Shown here: piece by piece, positions 13,886 to 23,771 of the stretch
How the letters are laid out: every line of letters starts with the position of its first letter
How positions within the stretch are numbered: position 1 is the stretch's first letter
NCBI GenBank assembly: GCA_021784975.1
Contig: JAJYGU010000017.1
Span: 1-28,957 of the forward strand
Length of the DNA stretch: 28,957 nt
DNA from: Planctomycetota bacterium
GTDB taxonomy: Bacteria > Planctomycetota > Planctomycetia > Pirellulales > Thermoguttaceae
Direction: 5' to 3'
Notes under the pieces: generated by a model
The model's database searches: none
Told to the model about the DNA's origin: nothing
Seen by the model: only the letters and a program-made list of their open reading frames with translations
Position numbers and translations under genes: made by a program

Positions 13886-15750
13886 TCATTGTTTCAGCAC
13901 GCGGGCCAACTCGGGCAGGGAAGTCACTCCTTTGGCAACCAACAGGATGCCTTCTTCCTGGAGGCTTTTCATGCCGTCCTTTCGGGCGGCCTTGCGCAGC
14001 GACTGGGGACTGGGGCTGGCCTTGAGCGTCTTGCGCACGCGATCGCCCACCACCAGGAGCTCGTAGATCGCGGTTCGGCCCAGGTAGCCGATGCCGGCGC
14101 AGGTGCGGCAGGGCACGTAGGGCTCTTTGGGGTTGGGCTGTTCGGGCCGTTGCCGGGGCCGATAGAAGGCTTCGATGCGACCAGCGGGAATGCCCAACTG
14201 TTGCAGCACCTGCGGCTGAGGGGCGTAGGCCTCCATACAGTCGGTGCACAGCTTGCGGACCAGCCGCTGGGCGAGCACCGCCGTGATCGCGTCGGCAAAG
14301 TCGCCCGGCCGCAGGCCCAGCGACAACGTCTTCCAAACGGACTCCACGCAATCCTTGGCCCGCACGGTGCCGATGACCAGCTTTTCGGCGGCCGCCTCAC
14401 ACAACAGGTTGGCGCTCTCCGCGTTGACAAAGTTGCGGACCACCACCACGTCCGGCTGGGAGCGAAGGAGCTTGGGCAAGACCGTCGCCGGAAACTGCTC
14501 GGCGGCCGCCGAGTAAGTTGTCACCGGGATGTTCTCCACCCGAGGGAAGCGGGTCTTCTCCTCTTCCACTGCCACAAACTCGCGGACAAAGCGATCGCAG
14601 GCCCGCAAGGCCACGTCGACCGTGTTGCGGAGTCCTTCGCCGGGCATGGCCGCAAACAGCAAGACTCCCCGCGGCGCCTCCAGCAGCTCCTTCAGTTGGC
14701 CTTGCATCTTCACCCGCATCCCCAGGTCGTCGAAGCTCTTGAAACGGATGGCGTTGTCTTCGAACTGGATGAGCACCCGTTCGCCGGTCGGGGTGCCTTG
14801 GGAGGTGAAGGTGGCCGTGCTCCGCACCTTTTGATACTCGCTGGCGAAGGTCCCGGATTGCAGGCCCTGCCGCTCCTGGGCCTTCAGGCCGCAGAGGATC
14901 TTCAGGGCCTCCACCGCCGGGTCGGACAATTCGCGGGGCTTGGACCGGCTGGGAATCCAGACCCCATCCACCATCACGTTGACCGAGGCCCCTTGCTGGG
15001 TGCAGTCGAGCATGACCGCCGAGCCCCGGTTGGCCAGGGCGTCGGCCAGGATCTCTTGCGAGATAAACAGTCCCGGCGACTGCCGGGCCAGCAGCAGCCG
15101 GGCATTGTTGGTCCGCTCGTCGGGGCCGCCATGCCCGAACAGCTTGAGCGGGCCGTTCGGGTTGCGAGGATCGGGTTTTTCCGCCTCGATTTTGACCCCT
15201 ACCCGGTGCAGGTGGGTGGCGAACCAATACCGCAGGTGTTCCGGCGTCCCCACCCGCTGATCGTTTTCGACCAGCGAATTGCGGTAAATGACGTAGGTGG
15301 CCAAGGGGGTAACGTAGGCCAACAACAGCAGAATGAAGCCGATGGGGAAGACCGGCAACAGCCAGAGCAACACGAAGGCCACCACGAAGGTCCCGAAGAC
15401 AATCGGGTTCCAGACGAGGTAATTCAACTCCTTCAGTCGGAGATCCTGTACGTCGGTGCTCAGCCAGTCGGTGGTCTTTACCCAGGCCAGGAACACCAGC
15501 CAGGCGGAGAGAATTTTGAGCCAGCTCAAATAGCAGCCGGGTCCGCGGAAGGGCGTGCCCGGCACCGGATCGGGCTCGAAGGGGCGCCAGGCCTCGGTGG
15601 CGGCCCAGGCCGGTTCGGCCGCCGCCGCCACCACGGCCAAGACGGCGGCGCCGATCAGCAGGAAATAGAGCGGACGCAGGCCGGCGAAACGCCCGAACCT
15701 GTCACCACCCGCAGACCAGCCGCCCATTGCCGCGCCCCAAGGTCCCGTGA

Positions 15751-15754
<4 letters not shown>
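13886..15754 (-). CDS. Membrane-anchored GspE/PilB-like protein with decayed nucleotide-binding motifs
   Basis: The 622-residue protein has an N-terminal membrane region (hydrophobic at about 29-48, 77-92 and 112-157). A domain of the type II secretion/type IV pilus ATPase family follows. The family tetracysteine zinc site is intact (C503, C506, C549, C552 with CRTCAGIGYLGRTAIYELL). The active-site motifs are not. The Walker A position near 366-377 reads LFAAMPGEGLRNT, without the GxxGxGK[ST] lysine. The Walker B region (433-447) reads QPDVVVVRNFVNAESA instead of DPDxxxVGEIRDxETA. The His box is also changed (KLVIGTVRAKD). It is therefore probably a pseudo-ATPase that scaffolds or pairs with a real ATPase. 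It overlaps pilT by 4 bp (ATGA), so the partner could be PilT. Confidence 0.8.
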
Positions 15755-16902
<1,148 letters not shown>

Positions 16903-16914
16903 ATCGGTTGTCGC

Positions 16915-17697
16915 TCATTGGCTGGCAACGGGCAGGCGGACCGGAATCCCCCGCTCGGCCATGGTCCGTTTGGTCTCGGCAATGGTATACTCGCCGTAAT
17001 GGAAAATGCTGGCGGCCAAGGCGGCTTCTGCTCCGCCCAGCAAGATCGCGTCGGCCAGGTGTTCCGGACAACCGGCCCCGCCGCTGGCCACCACCGGGAT
17101 CGAGACTGCGTCCGTGACCGCCTTGGTGATCTCCAGGTCGTAGCCGTCCTTGGTGCCGTCGGCGTCCATCGAGGTCAATACGATTTCGCCGGCCCCCAAC
17201 GACTCCACCTGTCGGGCCCAGGCGACCGCCTCCAGGCCGGTGCCGATCCTCCCGCCATTGATGTACACCTCCCAAAACTCGTTGCCGTTCTTCCGCACCC
17301 GTTTCGGATCGATGTTGACCACGATACACTGGCTGCCGAACCGCCGGGCCGCCTGGCGGACAAAGTCCGGGCTCCGGCAGGCGGCCGAGTTGATCGACAC
17401 CTTGTCGCAGCCGGCGTTCAACAGGGCTCGGATGTCGTCGATGGTGCGAATCCCGCCGCCCACGGTCAGCGGCATAAAGATCACTTCCGCCGTGCGGCGG
17501 ACCACGTCGAGGATAATATCGCGACCCTCATGGCTGGCGGTGATGTCCAAGAAGACCAACTCGTCGGCCCCCTCGGCCTCGTACCGCGCGGCCACCTCCA
17601 CCGGGTCGCCGGCGTCGCGGAGGTTGAGAAAGTTGGTTCCCTTGACAACCCGGCCGCGATTCACATCGAGGCAGGGAATCACACGCTTGGCAAACAT
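16915..17697 (-). CDS. hisF: Imidazole glycerol phosphate synthase cyclase subunit HisF
   Basis: The 260-residue protein begins MFAKRVIPCLDVNRGRVVKG, the HisF signature with catalytic D11. The second catalytic aspartate lies in VVNIDPKR, near residue 130. Phosphate-binding and barrel motifs follow: LTVGGGIRT, KVSINSAA, GAGEIVLTSMDADGTKDGYD and PVVASGGAG. HisF cyclises PRFAR with ammonia from HisH to imidazole glycerol phosphate and AICAR, in histidine synthesis. The ATG at 17697 fits the family start; the frame upstream to 17808 does not look like HisF. No other his gene is nearby. The 12-base spacing to pilT suggests an accidental operon. Confidence 0.96.
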   Translation of the reverse strand: MFAKRVIPCLDVNRGRVVKGTNFLNLRDAGDPVEVAARYEAEGADELVFLDITASHEGRDIILDVVRRTAEVIFMPLTVGGGIRTIDDIRALLNAGCDKVSINSAACRSPDFVRQAARRFGSQCIVVNIDPKRVRKNGNEFWEVYINGGRIGTGLEAVAWARQVESLGAGEIVLTSMDADGTKDGYDLEITKAVTDAVSIPVVASGGAGCPEHLADAILLGGAEAALAASIFHYGEYTIAETKRTMAERGIPVRLPVASQ

Positions 17698-17978
17698 CGA
17701 ATCTACTCTACCTGTCCCAAGCCCCGAGGTCAACAACTTACCCTGCAGAGGTAGGACAAAGCAACCATCGGGACCACCATCGCGCAGGCCAAATCGTATC
17801 GCCGTCAACCTGATTCGCGTCCGTTCCGGCAGGTGTCATTGTACCATAGAACGTAGCGGGCGACGAGCAACTGGCGCAGAGCATCAAGCAACCGGCATCG
17901 GCCTTTGCCGACTAAGAACAGCCGCTGGCCGGTTTAGCCGCCGACGGTACTCCCGAAAACCGCAAGGCGGTTCAAGAG
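17698..17978. other. Intergenic region between divergent hisF and the Mrr fragment
   Basis: No gene is seen. On the minus strand a TACAAT sequence at 17838-17843 could be a -10 box for hisF, with a leader of about 140 bases; no good -35 accompanies it. Just before the plus-strand ATG, AACCGC-aag-GCGGTT (17958-17972) forms a perfect 6-bp hairpin. Confidence 0.4.
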
Positions 17979-18257
17979 ATGGCTCCCCAGCGTGTAAAAT
18001 CATCCAAGTCTGGAAGGAAACTTGGGAGATGGGAGGAGATTATTGCCGGTGCCTACCAGAAAGCCGGCTTCGACGAAGTGACGCTGACGTCACGAAGTGG
18101 CGACTTCGGGAGAGACGTCATTGCAGTCAAGCACGGCCTCGGAACGATACGAATCATAGATCAAGTGAAGGCGTATAGTCCCAACCGCTTAGTAACAGCA
18201 GACGACGTGCGATCGCTTCCAGAGCCGTTATGCAAGACTGTGCTGGCCGCTAGCTGA
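17979..18257 (+). pseudogene. Truncated Mrr-type restriction endonuclease fragment
   Basis: The 92-residue reading frame matches the first two thirds of a Mrr-like PD-(D/E)XK domain: GRWEEIIAGAYQKAGFDEV, then RSGDFGRDVIAVKHG and IIDQVKAYSPNRLVTADDVR. The GD-x3-RDVIA...QVK series supplies the expected Asp and QxK catalytic positions. After DDVR the family normally continues with another helix and strand region. Here the frame becomes LPEPLCKTVLAAS and stops, so the end is lost. No methyltransferase or other restriction gene is adjacent. It has little upstream signal except a weak AAGAG directly before the ATG. It is probably a remnant of a gained defence gene; a small functional protein cannot be excluded. 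Confidence 0.65.
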
Positions 18258-18271
18258 TCCTCGATACTGGC

Positions 18272-20305
18272 TCACTCCTCCACCGCCTCCACCACCCGGC
18301 GGCAGTCGGGTAGCGAGGCCAGAAACAAGCGGCCGTAGGGTTTGGTGCGCACCCGCGGGTCGAGGATCACCACCATGCCCGTGTCGTTCTTGGTGCGAAT
18401 CAGGCGGCCGAAACCTTGCTTGAGCTTCAAGATGGCCTCGGGCAATTGATGGTCGCGAAACGGATTGCCGCCGGCGGCGCGAATCGCCTCCAAGCGGGCT
18501 TCCAGAAGCGGCCGGTCGGGCACGCAGAACGGCAGCCGGGTGATGATCACGTTCTGGAGTGCGTCGCCCGGCACGTCGATCCCCTGCCAGAAACTGTCGG
18601 TACCGAAGAGCACCGACCGGGGCGTGTCGCGAAACTGGGCCAGCATCCGGCCCCGCGGCGTGCCTTCGGCCTGGCACAAGAGCGTCAATTGGTTCTCCGC
18701 CAGCCACGGCCCCAGCGCGGCCGCCGCCCGTTTCATCATCTCGTAACTCGTGAACAGGACAAACGCCCGGCCCTGGCTGCGTGCAACGTAGCGGCGGATC
18801 ATCTCCGTTGCCGCCCGTTCGTACCGCGGGCCATCCTCGGCCGGGTCGGGCATGCCTTCCGGCAGGATCAACTTGGCCTGACGCTGGTAGTCGAACGGGC
18901 TGCCTAAGGCAAGCGTTTCAGCTTGGTCCGCGCCAATCCGCGATTGAAAGAACTCAAAGGATGGCTTATGGCCGCCGGTGGCCAAGGTGGCGCTAGTCAT
19001 GACTACGCTGGGCGTCTGCGTGAACAAATGCTGGCGGAGGATGGGAGCGACCTCGATCGGGGCCGCCGAAAGCGTGATCCGCGGTCGCCGGCGGCCCAGG
19101 CTGCGCTCGATCCAGTAGACCGAGTCGGGCAGTAGCTGCCGGAGCCAATCGTCGATCCCTTGCGCTAACGCCTGGAGCCGATTGGCGGCAGCGGTGAAAT
19201 CCTGCCGCTGTTCGGGCTGAGGAATGTCTTCACCGTGACGGCGGACGCTGGCCGCCAGCCGCGTTAGTCGCGGGCTTAGCAGATCGGGTACCGCGCCCGG
19301 CTTGCGGACGCGGCCGTTGCTCTTGGGTTGCCCATCGAGCCAGGCGGCCAGACGGTCGAAGAAGGCCGATGCCTGATCGCGGCAGCCCCAAACCTCTTTT
19401 TGGGTATCGCCGAACTTGTGGTGGGCCAGCAGGCCGCGGTTGGTGTGGTCGTTGTAGAGTCTCCGCAATGTGTAGTCCACCTGCCCCTGGGTGACGCTCA
19501 AGCCGAGATGGTCGCCGGCCACGGCCTCCATGGTGTGGGCCTCGTCGAAGACCACCACCTCGTATTTGGGCAAAATGCTCGCCTTCTGCCGCCGCAGCGC
19601 CAAGTCGGTGAAGAACAAGGCGTGGTTGACCACCAGGACCTGGGCGTGCTGAATCCGCCGGCGAGCCTGGTAGTAGAAGCATTTCTTGTACAGCGGGCAG
19701 GAGCGGCCCATGCAGTTGCCGTGGTCGCTGGCCACCTCGTCCCACACCGCCGGCAGCGGCCGGAAGTCGAGGTCCGAAAGCGAGCCGTCGGCGGTCCGCT
19801 TCGACCAGTCGGCCAGCCCGCGCAATTGCTCGAACTCTTCCTCGCTGCTGAACAGCCCAGCGGCCCGGCCCAAAGCATTTTGCAGCCGCCGCAGGCTGAG
19901 GTAGTTGCCCCGGCCCTTAACCAGCACGGCGGAGAACTCCTGGGGAATCACGCTGGCCAGGAGCGGCAGATCCTTGTGCATCAACTGCTCTTGCAGGCTG
20001 ATGGTGTGGGTCGAAATGATGACCCGCCGCCGGCCGCCGTTGCCGTTTTCTTCTTCTCGGTCCTCGGCGGCGTGGGCACTCCTCTCGCCCGCGGTGGCAG
20101 TGGCGGCGAGGATGGCCGGCACCAGGTAGGCGAAACTCTTACCCACGCCGGTGCCCGCCTCGACCGCCAAATGGTGACGTTCGCGGATGGCCCGGTCGAC
20201 CGCCTCGGCCATGGCGAGCTGCTCACTGCGGCACTCATAGTTCGGCAGCCGGGCTGCGATCCGTCCACCCGGCCCAAGAATTTCCAGCGGTGAAAGCATG
20301 ACCAT
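18272..20305 (-). CDS. DinG/XPD-family ATP-dependent DNA helicase
   Basis: The 677-residue protein is a superfamily-2 helicase. Motif I is EAGTGVGKSFAYL (Lys near 56), motif II is VVVFDEAH, then SATLATGG, and motifs V-VI are SFWQGIDVPG and QGFGRLIRTKNDTG. In the Fe-S domain three of the usual four cysteines are seen (CMGRSCPLYKKCFYYQARR). The first ligand, normally in GRGxYxC, is Ser here (GRGNYLSLRR). Such enzymes unwind 5'-3' and act on R-loops, damaged forks or D-loops. The start is uncertain: ATG 20305 or 20299, since the frame to 20353 opens only with a GTG and a Pro-rich, unlikely leader. The gene ends 15 bases from the Mrr fragment, in the opposite direction. Confidence 0.88.
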   Translation of the reverse strand: MVMLSPLEILGPGGRIAARLPNYECRSEQLAMAEAVDRAIRERHHLAVEAGTGVGKSFAYLVPAILAATATAGERSAHAAEDREEENGNGGRRRVIISTHTISLQEQLMHKDLPLLASVIPQEFSAVLVKGRGNYLSLRRLQNALGRAAGLFSSEEEFEQLRGLADWSKRTADGSLSDLDFRPLPAVWDEVASDHGNCMGRSCPLYKKCFYYQARRRIQHAQVLVVNHALFFTDLALRRQKASILPKYEVVVFDEAHTMEAVAGDHLGLSVTQGQVDYTLRRLYNDHTNRGLLAHHKFGDTQKEVWGCRDQASAFFDRLAAWLDGQPKSNGRVRKPGAVPDLLSPRLTRLAASVRRHGEDIPQPEQRQDFTAAANRLQALAQGIDDWLRQLLPDSVYWIERSLGRRRPRITLSAAPIEVAPILRQHLFTQTPSVVMTSATLATGGHKPSFEFFQSRIGADQAETLALGSPFDYQRQAKLILPEGMPDPAEDGPRYERAATEMIRRYVARSQGRAFVLFTSYEMMKRAAAALGPWLAENQLTLLCQAEGTPRGRMLAQFRDTPRSVLFGTDSFWQGIDVPGDALQNVIITRLPFCVPDRPLLEARLEAIRAAGGNPFRDHQLPEAILKLKQGFGRLIRTKNDTGMVVILDPRVRTKPYGRLFLASLPDCRRVVEAVEE

Positions 20306-20411
20306 AGAGTAGCGGAAACCAGCGCGGGGGGCGAGGGGCGGGGGACGAGGCACGCCGGTCGTTCCGGTGCCGCGTCAGCACAAGCTGGCGATATTTGCTG
20401 CCCGGGAAATC

Positions 20412-20537
20412 CGATATCCGAAGCTCCAAGTCCCAAACAAGCTCAAATCTCCAATTCCCAAATGCCGCCAGCGGCGGCTTCCTTTGAGCATTCGAGCTTT
20501 AGATTTATTTGGGATTTGGCACTTGGTGCTTCGGATT
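20412..20537. repeat. Long imperfect inverted repeat (family D)
   Basis: The left arm (ATCCGAAGCTCCAAGTCCCA... about 20418-20460) and the right arm (...GGGATTTGGCACTTGGTGCTTCGGAT, to about 20537) are imperfect reverse complements around a GCCGCCAGCGGCGGC hairpin. It is much richer in A and T than its surroundings. It resembles MITE-like or REP-like dispersed repeats common in large environmental genomes. Only one copy is in the window. Confidence 0.6.
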
Positions 20538-20587
20538 GTTGCCTATCGGCGTACAATGTCATATCAGAATAGGGAGTACCTTCCAAC

Positions 20588-21502
20588 ATGGCAGCGCGAG
20601 AAGGCGAAGCAGGCGCCGGAAAGACTCCCGGCGCGGTCACCGATCGCACCCAGGAACGCGCCCGCGAAGACGAGCAATTCGTTCCGGTGATTGTGAAGCG
20701 CACCGACGAGTCGAGACGGCACCCGGATGACACTTTGGAGCGTGCCGTGAAAGAAGGGCGCGAACAACTGAACCGGCGGGCCGGCTCGTTGTTGCTCTCC
20801 GCAGTCGCCGCCGGCATGATCCTCGGCTTCACCGCACTGCCGGTCGGCGTGGTGGTCACGGCCATGGCGCCCTTGCATTCGGCCCTGTTGACTCGCATCG
20901 GCGCGGCGCTGGTCTACCCGTTGGGTTTCGTAATCTGCATCTTGAGCGGAGCCCAACTATTTACCGAGCACACGGCCACAGCGGTCTATCCGGTGTTGGA
21001 CCGGAAGGCCTCGTTCGGCCAACTTCTGCGCCTGTGGGTGATCGTGGTGGCGGGCAACCTGATCGGAGCGGCCGTCATTGCAAGCCTATTGGCGGCCGTC
21101 GAGCCGATCAGCGCAGCCCGGGAGGGTTACACCATCGTCGGGCGGCATCTGGTTTCGCCGGCCACACTGCCACTGCTGTTTAGCAGCATACTGGCCGGCT
21201 GGCTCATGGCGCAGGGCGCCTGGTTGGTGATCAGCACCGCTTCAACTGCCGCCCAAATGCTGTCCCTATATGCCGTCACCTTCGTGATCGGCATCGGGGG
21301 CTTGCACCATTCGGTGGCCGGTGCGGTCGAATTGATGACGGCCCTCTGGGTGAGCGAGGAATTCACAATTCCCGCGGCCGCGGGCTCGATTGCCGTGATG
21401 CTGTTGGGCAACCTGGCAGGCGGGAGCACTCTGGTGGCGATTCTCAACTATGCCCACATCCGCAAGACGCAGACCCTCGGCAACTCGGCACGCCACCCGT
21501 GA
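20588..21502 (+). CDS. Formate/nitrite transporter (FNT) family channel
   Basis: The 304-residue protein has a polar N-terminal tail of ~60 residues and six or seven membrane segments thereafter. FNT signatures are visible: FVICILSGAQLFTEHTATA (family SGAELFTGN), AGWLMAQGAWL (family GNWLVCLAVW) and GIGGLHHSVAGAVE (family GFEHSVAN), with a central His. FNT pentamers pass formate, nitrite or related small anions. The glutamate of the usual AELFTG is Gln here. An ATG at 20588 with GGGAG 11 bases upstream is a poor site. A TACAAT sequence at 20552-20557 could be a -10 box. It stands alone, facing the minus-strand PP-loop gene end to end. Formate import would fit one-carbon metabolism, but the substrate is not shown by the sequence. 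Confidence 0.8.
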   Translation: MAAREGEAGAGKTPGAVTDRTQERAREDEQFVPVIVKRTDESRRHPDDTLERAVKEGREQLNRRAGSLLLSAVAAGMILGFTALPVGVVVTAMAPLHSALLTRIGAALVYPLGFVICILSGAQLFTEHTATAVYPVLDRKASFGQLLRLWVIVVAGNLIGAAVIASLLAAVEPISAAREGYTIVGRHLVSPATLPLLFSSILAGWLMAQGAWLVISTASTAAQMLSLYAVTFVIGIGGLHHSVAGAVELMTALWVSEEFTIPAAAGSIAVMLLGNLAGGSTLVAILNYAHIRKTQTLGNSARHP

Positions 21503-21512
21503 CTCTCAACTC

Positions 21513-22193
21513 TCAACCCTCAATTTTCTCACCTGGCACCAGGTCGCAATAGTAGAAGCGGTTGTCCCGCAGCACCTTCTCGCCGAGCGAACAGGAAATC
21601 GGCTGTTGGAAGATCGGCCCGGCAACCACACACGAGTGAAACTCGCCGTTCTCGCCGCACGGGTCGACCCCGTCGGGCAACTCTGCCAAAAACTGCTCAT
21701 CGATCGTGCGGCCGGCGAAGCGCCCATCGAGCTTTTGCGTATCAACGCAGGTGGTGATGGCGCGAAAACCCAAGGCGGAAAGCGAACGGGCCAATGCCCG
21801 CGTGTCGCGTTTCCACAACGGAAAGACTCCCTTCATGCCCAGCTTGGCCAGATTGTCTTCACGGTAGCGGCGCAGGTCTTCCAGGAAGATATCGCCGAAG
21901 ATTACCGTGGCCACGCCGGCCGCCTGGTAGCGGCGGAGCAGGTCGGTCATCTTGGCTTCGTACTCTCCATCGGAGGCGTGGTTGGAAATCCACACGATCT
22001 CCAAGGGGATGCCCAGCGACTCGGCCTGCTTCTCCAACAGCCCACGGCGAATACCGTGCATGCTGACGCGGTCGTAGGTCTCGGTGACGGTGGTCACCAG
22101 GGCGGCGATCTGATACTCGGCGGCCTTCAGAACCTCGTACAGGGCCAGGGCCCCGTCCTTGCCGCCGCTCCAAGAGAACAGTGCTTTTTCCAT
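21513..22193 (-). CDS. PP-loop ATPase of the diphthine-ammonia ligase (ATP_bind_4) family
   Basis: The 226-residue protein starts with the PP-loop SWSGGKDG (residues 8-15). It continues with motifs of the MJ0570/Dph6 family: YEVLKAAEYQIAALVTTVTETYDRVSMHG, ESLGIPLEIVWI, GVATVIFGDIFLEDLRRYREDNLAKLGMKGVFPLWKRDT, and DGVDPCGENGEFHSCVVAGPIF. The family adenylates a substrate and adds ammonia. The eukaryotic member makes diphthamide, which bacteria lack, so the bacterial substrate is unknown. The gene is monocistronic, facing the FNT gene end to end (10 bases apart). Confidence 0.85.
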   Translation of the reverse strand: MEKALFSWSGGKDGALALYEVLKAAEYQIAALVTTVTETYDRVSMHGIRRGLLEKQAESLGIPLEIVWISNHASDGEYEAKMTDLLRRYQAAGVATVIFGDIFLEDLRRYREDNLAKLGMKGVFPLWKRDTRALARSLSALGFRAITTCVDTQKLDGRFAGRTIDEQFLAELPDGVDPCGENGEFHSCVVAGPIFQQPISCSLGEKVLRDNRFYYCDLVPGEKIEG

Positions 22194-22306
22194 GGGTGCC
22201 TCGCATTAAATGTGCCGGCGTGCATTGTTTTACGGCATAATGAACGACCTGGCAAGCGGCAAGGGGTCCATTCCCGTTTCTGCATTCGCATTTTGCCTCA
22301 GACGAA

Positions 22307-22383
22307 GGGGACAAGCACCGTTTTCGCCGACGGCGGTTGTTAGCATCGCAATGTCGGAGGCGGCGAAAACGGAGCCAGTCCCC
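22307..22383. repeat. REP-like palindrome, family A (copy 3, diverged)
   Basis: GGGGACAAGCACCGTTTTCGCC at one end and GGCGAAAACGGAGCCAGTCCCC at the other form long complementary arms around a ~30-base loop. It differs from the other copies by several substitutions, so it is likely an older insertion. It lies upstream of the DUF2752 gene and may have cut an earlier gene (see 22344-22544). Confidence 0.7.
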
Positions 22384-22544
22384 GGAGGCGGACGCTGCCA
22401 ATCATTGACGTCCTCTCGTGCGATTGGTCATACTGCGTGTATATCGGTGCTCAAGCGAATGTCACCGACTGCCGGGTCGACGCATGGCACTATTTCCCAT
22501 TTTCTACCGGTGACGACGACACTCCTACGATCGATTGGCCATGA
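22344..22544 (+). pseudogene. Possible gene remnant directly overlapping the DUF2752 start
   Basis: An open frame begins right after a TAG inside the repeat and has no start codon of its own. From ~22400 it reads protein-like: IIDVLSCDWSYCVYIGAQ, then DCRVDAWHYFPFSTGDDD, TPTIDWP. Its TGA overlaps the DUF2752 ATG. Third-position GC in this stretch is about 60 percent by my count, lower than I would expect for a gene here, so it may be chance. If real, it is the 3' end of a gene whose front was lost when the palindrome arrived. Confidence 0.2.
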
Positions 22545-22981
22545 CCGACCCTAGCACGCCACAATCCTCGCACAAGTGGCGCCAGTGGCGGGTTGCCTCG
22601 CTGCTTGCAATCGCCCTGGCCGCCGTCTTGGGCCTACTCTGGTGGTTTGATCCGGCCAGGTCGCCGGTGCCGTTGTGCAGCTTTCATGCGCTCACCGGGC
22701 TTTACTGTCCCGGCTGCGGGGCATTGCGGGCGACGCACGAGTTGCTGCACGGCAGACTGCTTTCCGCCCTGCACGATAATGCCCTGTGGACGTTGTCGCT
22801 GCCGCTGATCTTCTATCTGGGCGGCTCGCAACTGTGGGCGACGGCGGGCCATCGCCCTTGGCCGGCCGGCATGATGCACACACCCGGGTTCTGGATCGGC
22901 TTGGCGTTCTTGGCGGCCCTGTTCTTCGCGATCCGCAACCTGCCCTGGGGACCGTTTACCTGGCTGGCTCCGTTAGGCTAG
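22541..22981 (+). CDS. DUF2752 membrane protein
   Basis: The 146-residue protein has three membrane segments (about 21-36, 84-100 and 116-133). After the first helix it has the DUF2752 signature, LCSFHALTGLYCPGCGALRATHELLHGRLLSALHDN: the CPGCG motif, an Arg-rich turn, then Gly and Asn. The family is common in Bacteroidetes and planctomycetes and its function is not known. The start is the ATG at 22541; a TTG two codons earlier is also possible. No clear ribosome binding site is seen. A gap of ~100 bases separates it from the zinc-ribbon gene. Confidence 0.82.
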   Translation: MTDPSTPQSSHKWRQWRVASLLAIALAAVLGLLWWFDPARSPVPLCSFHALTGLYCPGCGALRATHELLHGRLLSALHDNALWTLSLPLIFYLGGSQLWATAGHRPWPAGMMHTPGFWIGLAFLAALFFAIRNLPWGPFTWLAPLG

Positions 22982-23075
22982 CCCCGTATTGTGCCCGCCA
23001 GCCCTGCTCTGCTATGCTACGCCCTGACGGCAGCTCCCGAACCATTGGGTTGGGGGCCGCTTCGGATCGAACATT

Positions 23076-23080
23076 GGAGG
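23076..23080 (+). promoter_or_regulatory. Ribosome binding site for the zinc-ribbon membrane protein
   Basis: GGAGG five bases before the ATG at 23086 fixes the start. The longer open frame from 22786 is the DUF2752 gene in the wrong frame. Confidence 0.65.
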
Positions 23081-23085
23081 GTGTC

Positions 23086-23769
23086 ATGCCCATTGAATTC
23101 CGTTGCACCCACTGCAATCGCTTGCTGCGGACTCCGGATGAGACGTCCGGCAAGCAGGCGCAATGTCCGGAGTGCGGGGCGATCACCACGATCCCCTCAG
23201 CATCGACGGCCGGACCGCTTGGCATGGCCCCGCCACCAGGTGCGCCCGGCGGCGGCCCGTTTCCTCCCGATGCTTTCCCTGCCGGACAGCCAGCCGCGTT
23301 CGGCGTGCCGCTGGGTCCGCTTGCGCCGGAGCAACCCCAGGAGGCGGCCTATACGGCTGCCCGCGCCTACGCCGCCGGCCGAGTGGCCGTACCGGCCACG
23401 GCCTTGATCGTGATTAGCATCTTGGCCCTCGTCCTGCAAGCCATCCAGTTTGTCCGGCTGGCTCTTAACGGGGTAAACGCCGCTCTGTTTCCGGCGATGC
23501 AACAGGCCTTCCCGCAGTTGGCGAAAGTGCCGGCAGAGGCGATCATCGTGGGAGCGGTGATTGGCGGGGCGATCTCGCTGGCGATCTACTTGGTGATCCT
23601 CTTCGGCGCTTTAAGCATGAAGCGATTGAACAGCTACACGTTTTCGCTGGTTGCCGCGATCCTGGCCATCCTTCCCTGCACCACGCCTTGCTGCCTCGGC
23701 TTGCCCTTCGGAATCTGGGCCTTAGTGGTGCTCAATTCGCCCCCGGTGAGGGAGGCGTTTCGAAGCTGA
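23086..23769 (+). CDS. Zinc-ribbon membrane protein
   Basis: The 227-residue protein starts with a two-CxxC zinc ribbon (C7, C10, C27, C30). A Pro-Gly-Ala-rich linker follows (about 36-85), then four membrane segments (approximately 104-124, 150-176 and two between 185 and 215). Zinc-ribbon-plus-membrane proteins of this kind are numerous in planctomycetes and uncharacterised. The C-terminus has CTTPCCLGLPFGIWALVVL, which resembles the DUF4190-like two-helix unit. It ends 2 bases from the end of thiG on the other strand. The cell site is the inner membrane, with the ribbon probably cytoplasmic. Confidence 0.78.
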   Translation: MPIEFRCTHCNRLLRTPDETSGKQAQCPECGAITTIPSASTAGPLGMAPPPGAPGGGPFPPDAFPAGQPAAFGVPLGPLAPEQPQEAAYTAARAYAAGRVAVPATALIVISILALVLQAIQFVRLALNGVNAALFPAMQQAFPQLAKVPAEAIIVGAVIGGAISLAIYLVILFGALSMKRLNSYTFSLVAAILAILPCTTPCCLGLPFGIWALVVLNSPPVREAFRS

Positions 23770-23771
23770 GC

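Noticed and set aside
22786..23085. Long upstream extension of the zinc-ribbon gene
   Set aside because: It runs through the DUF2752 gene out of frame; GGAGG at 23076 marks the true start.
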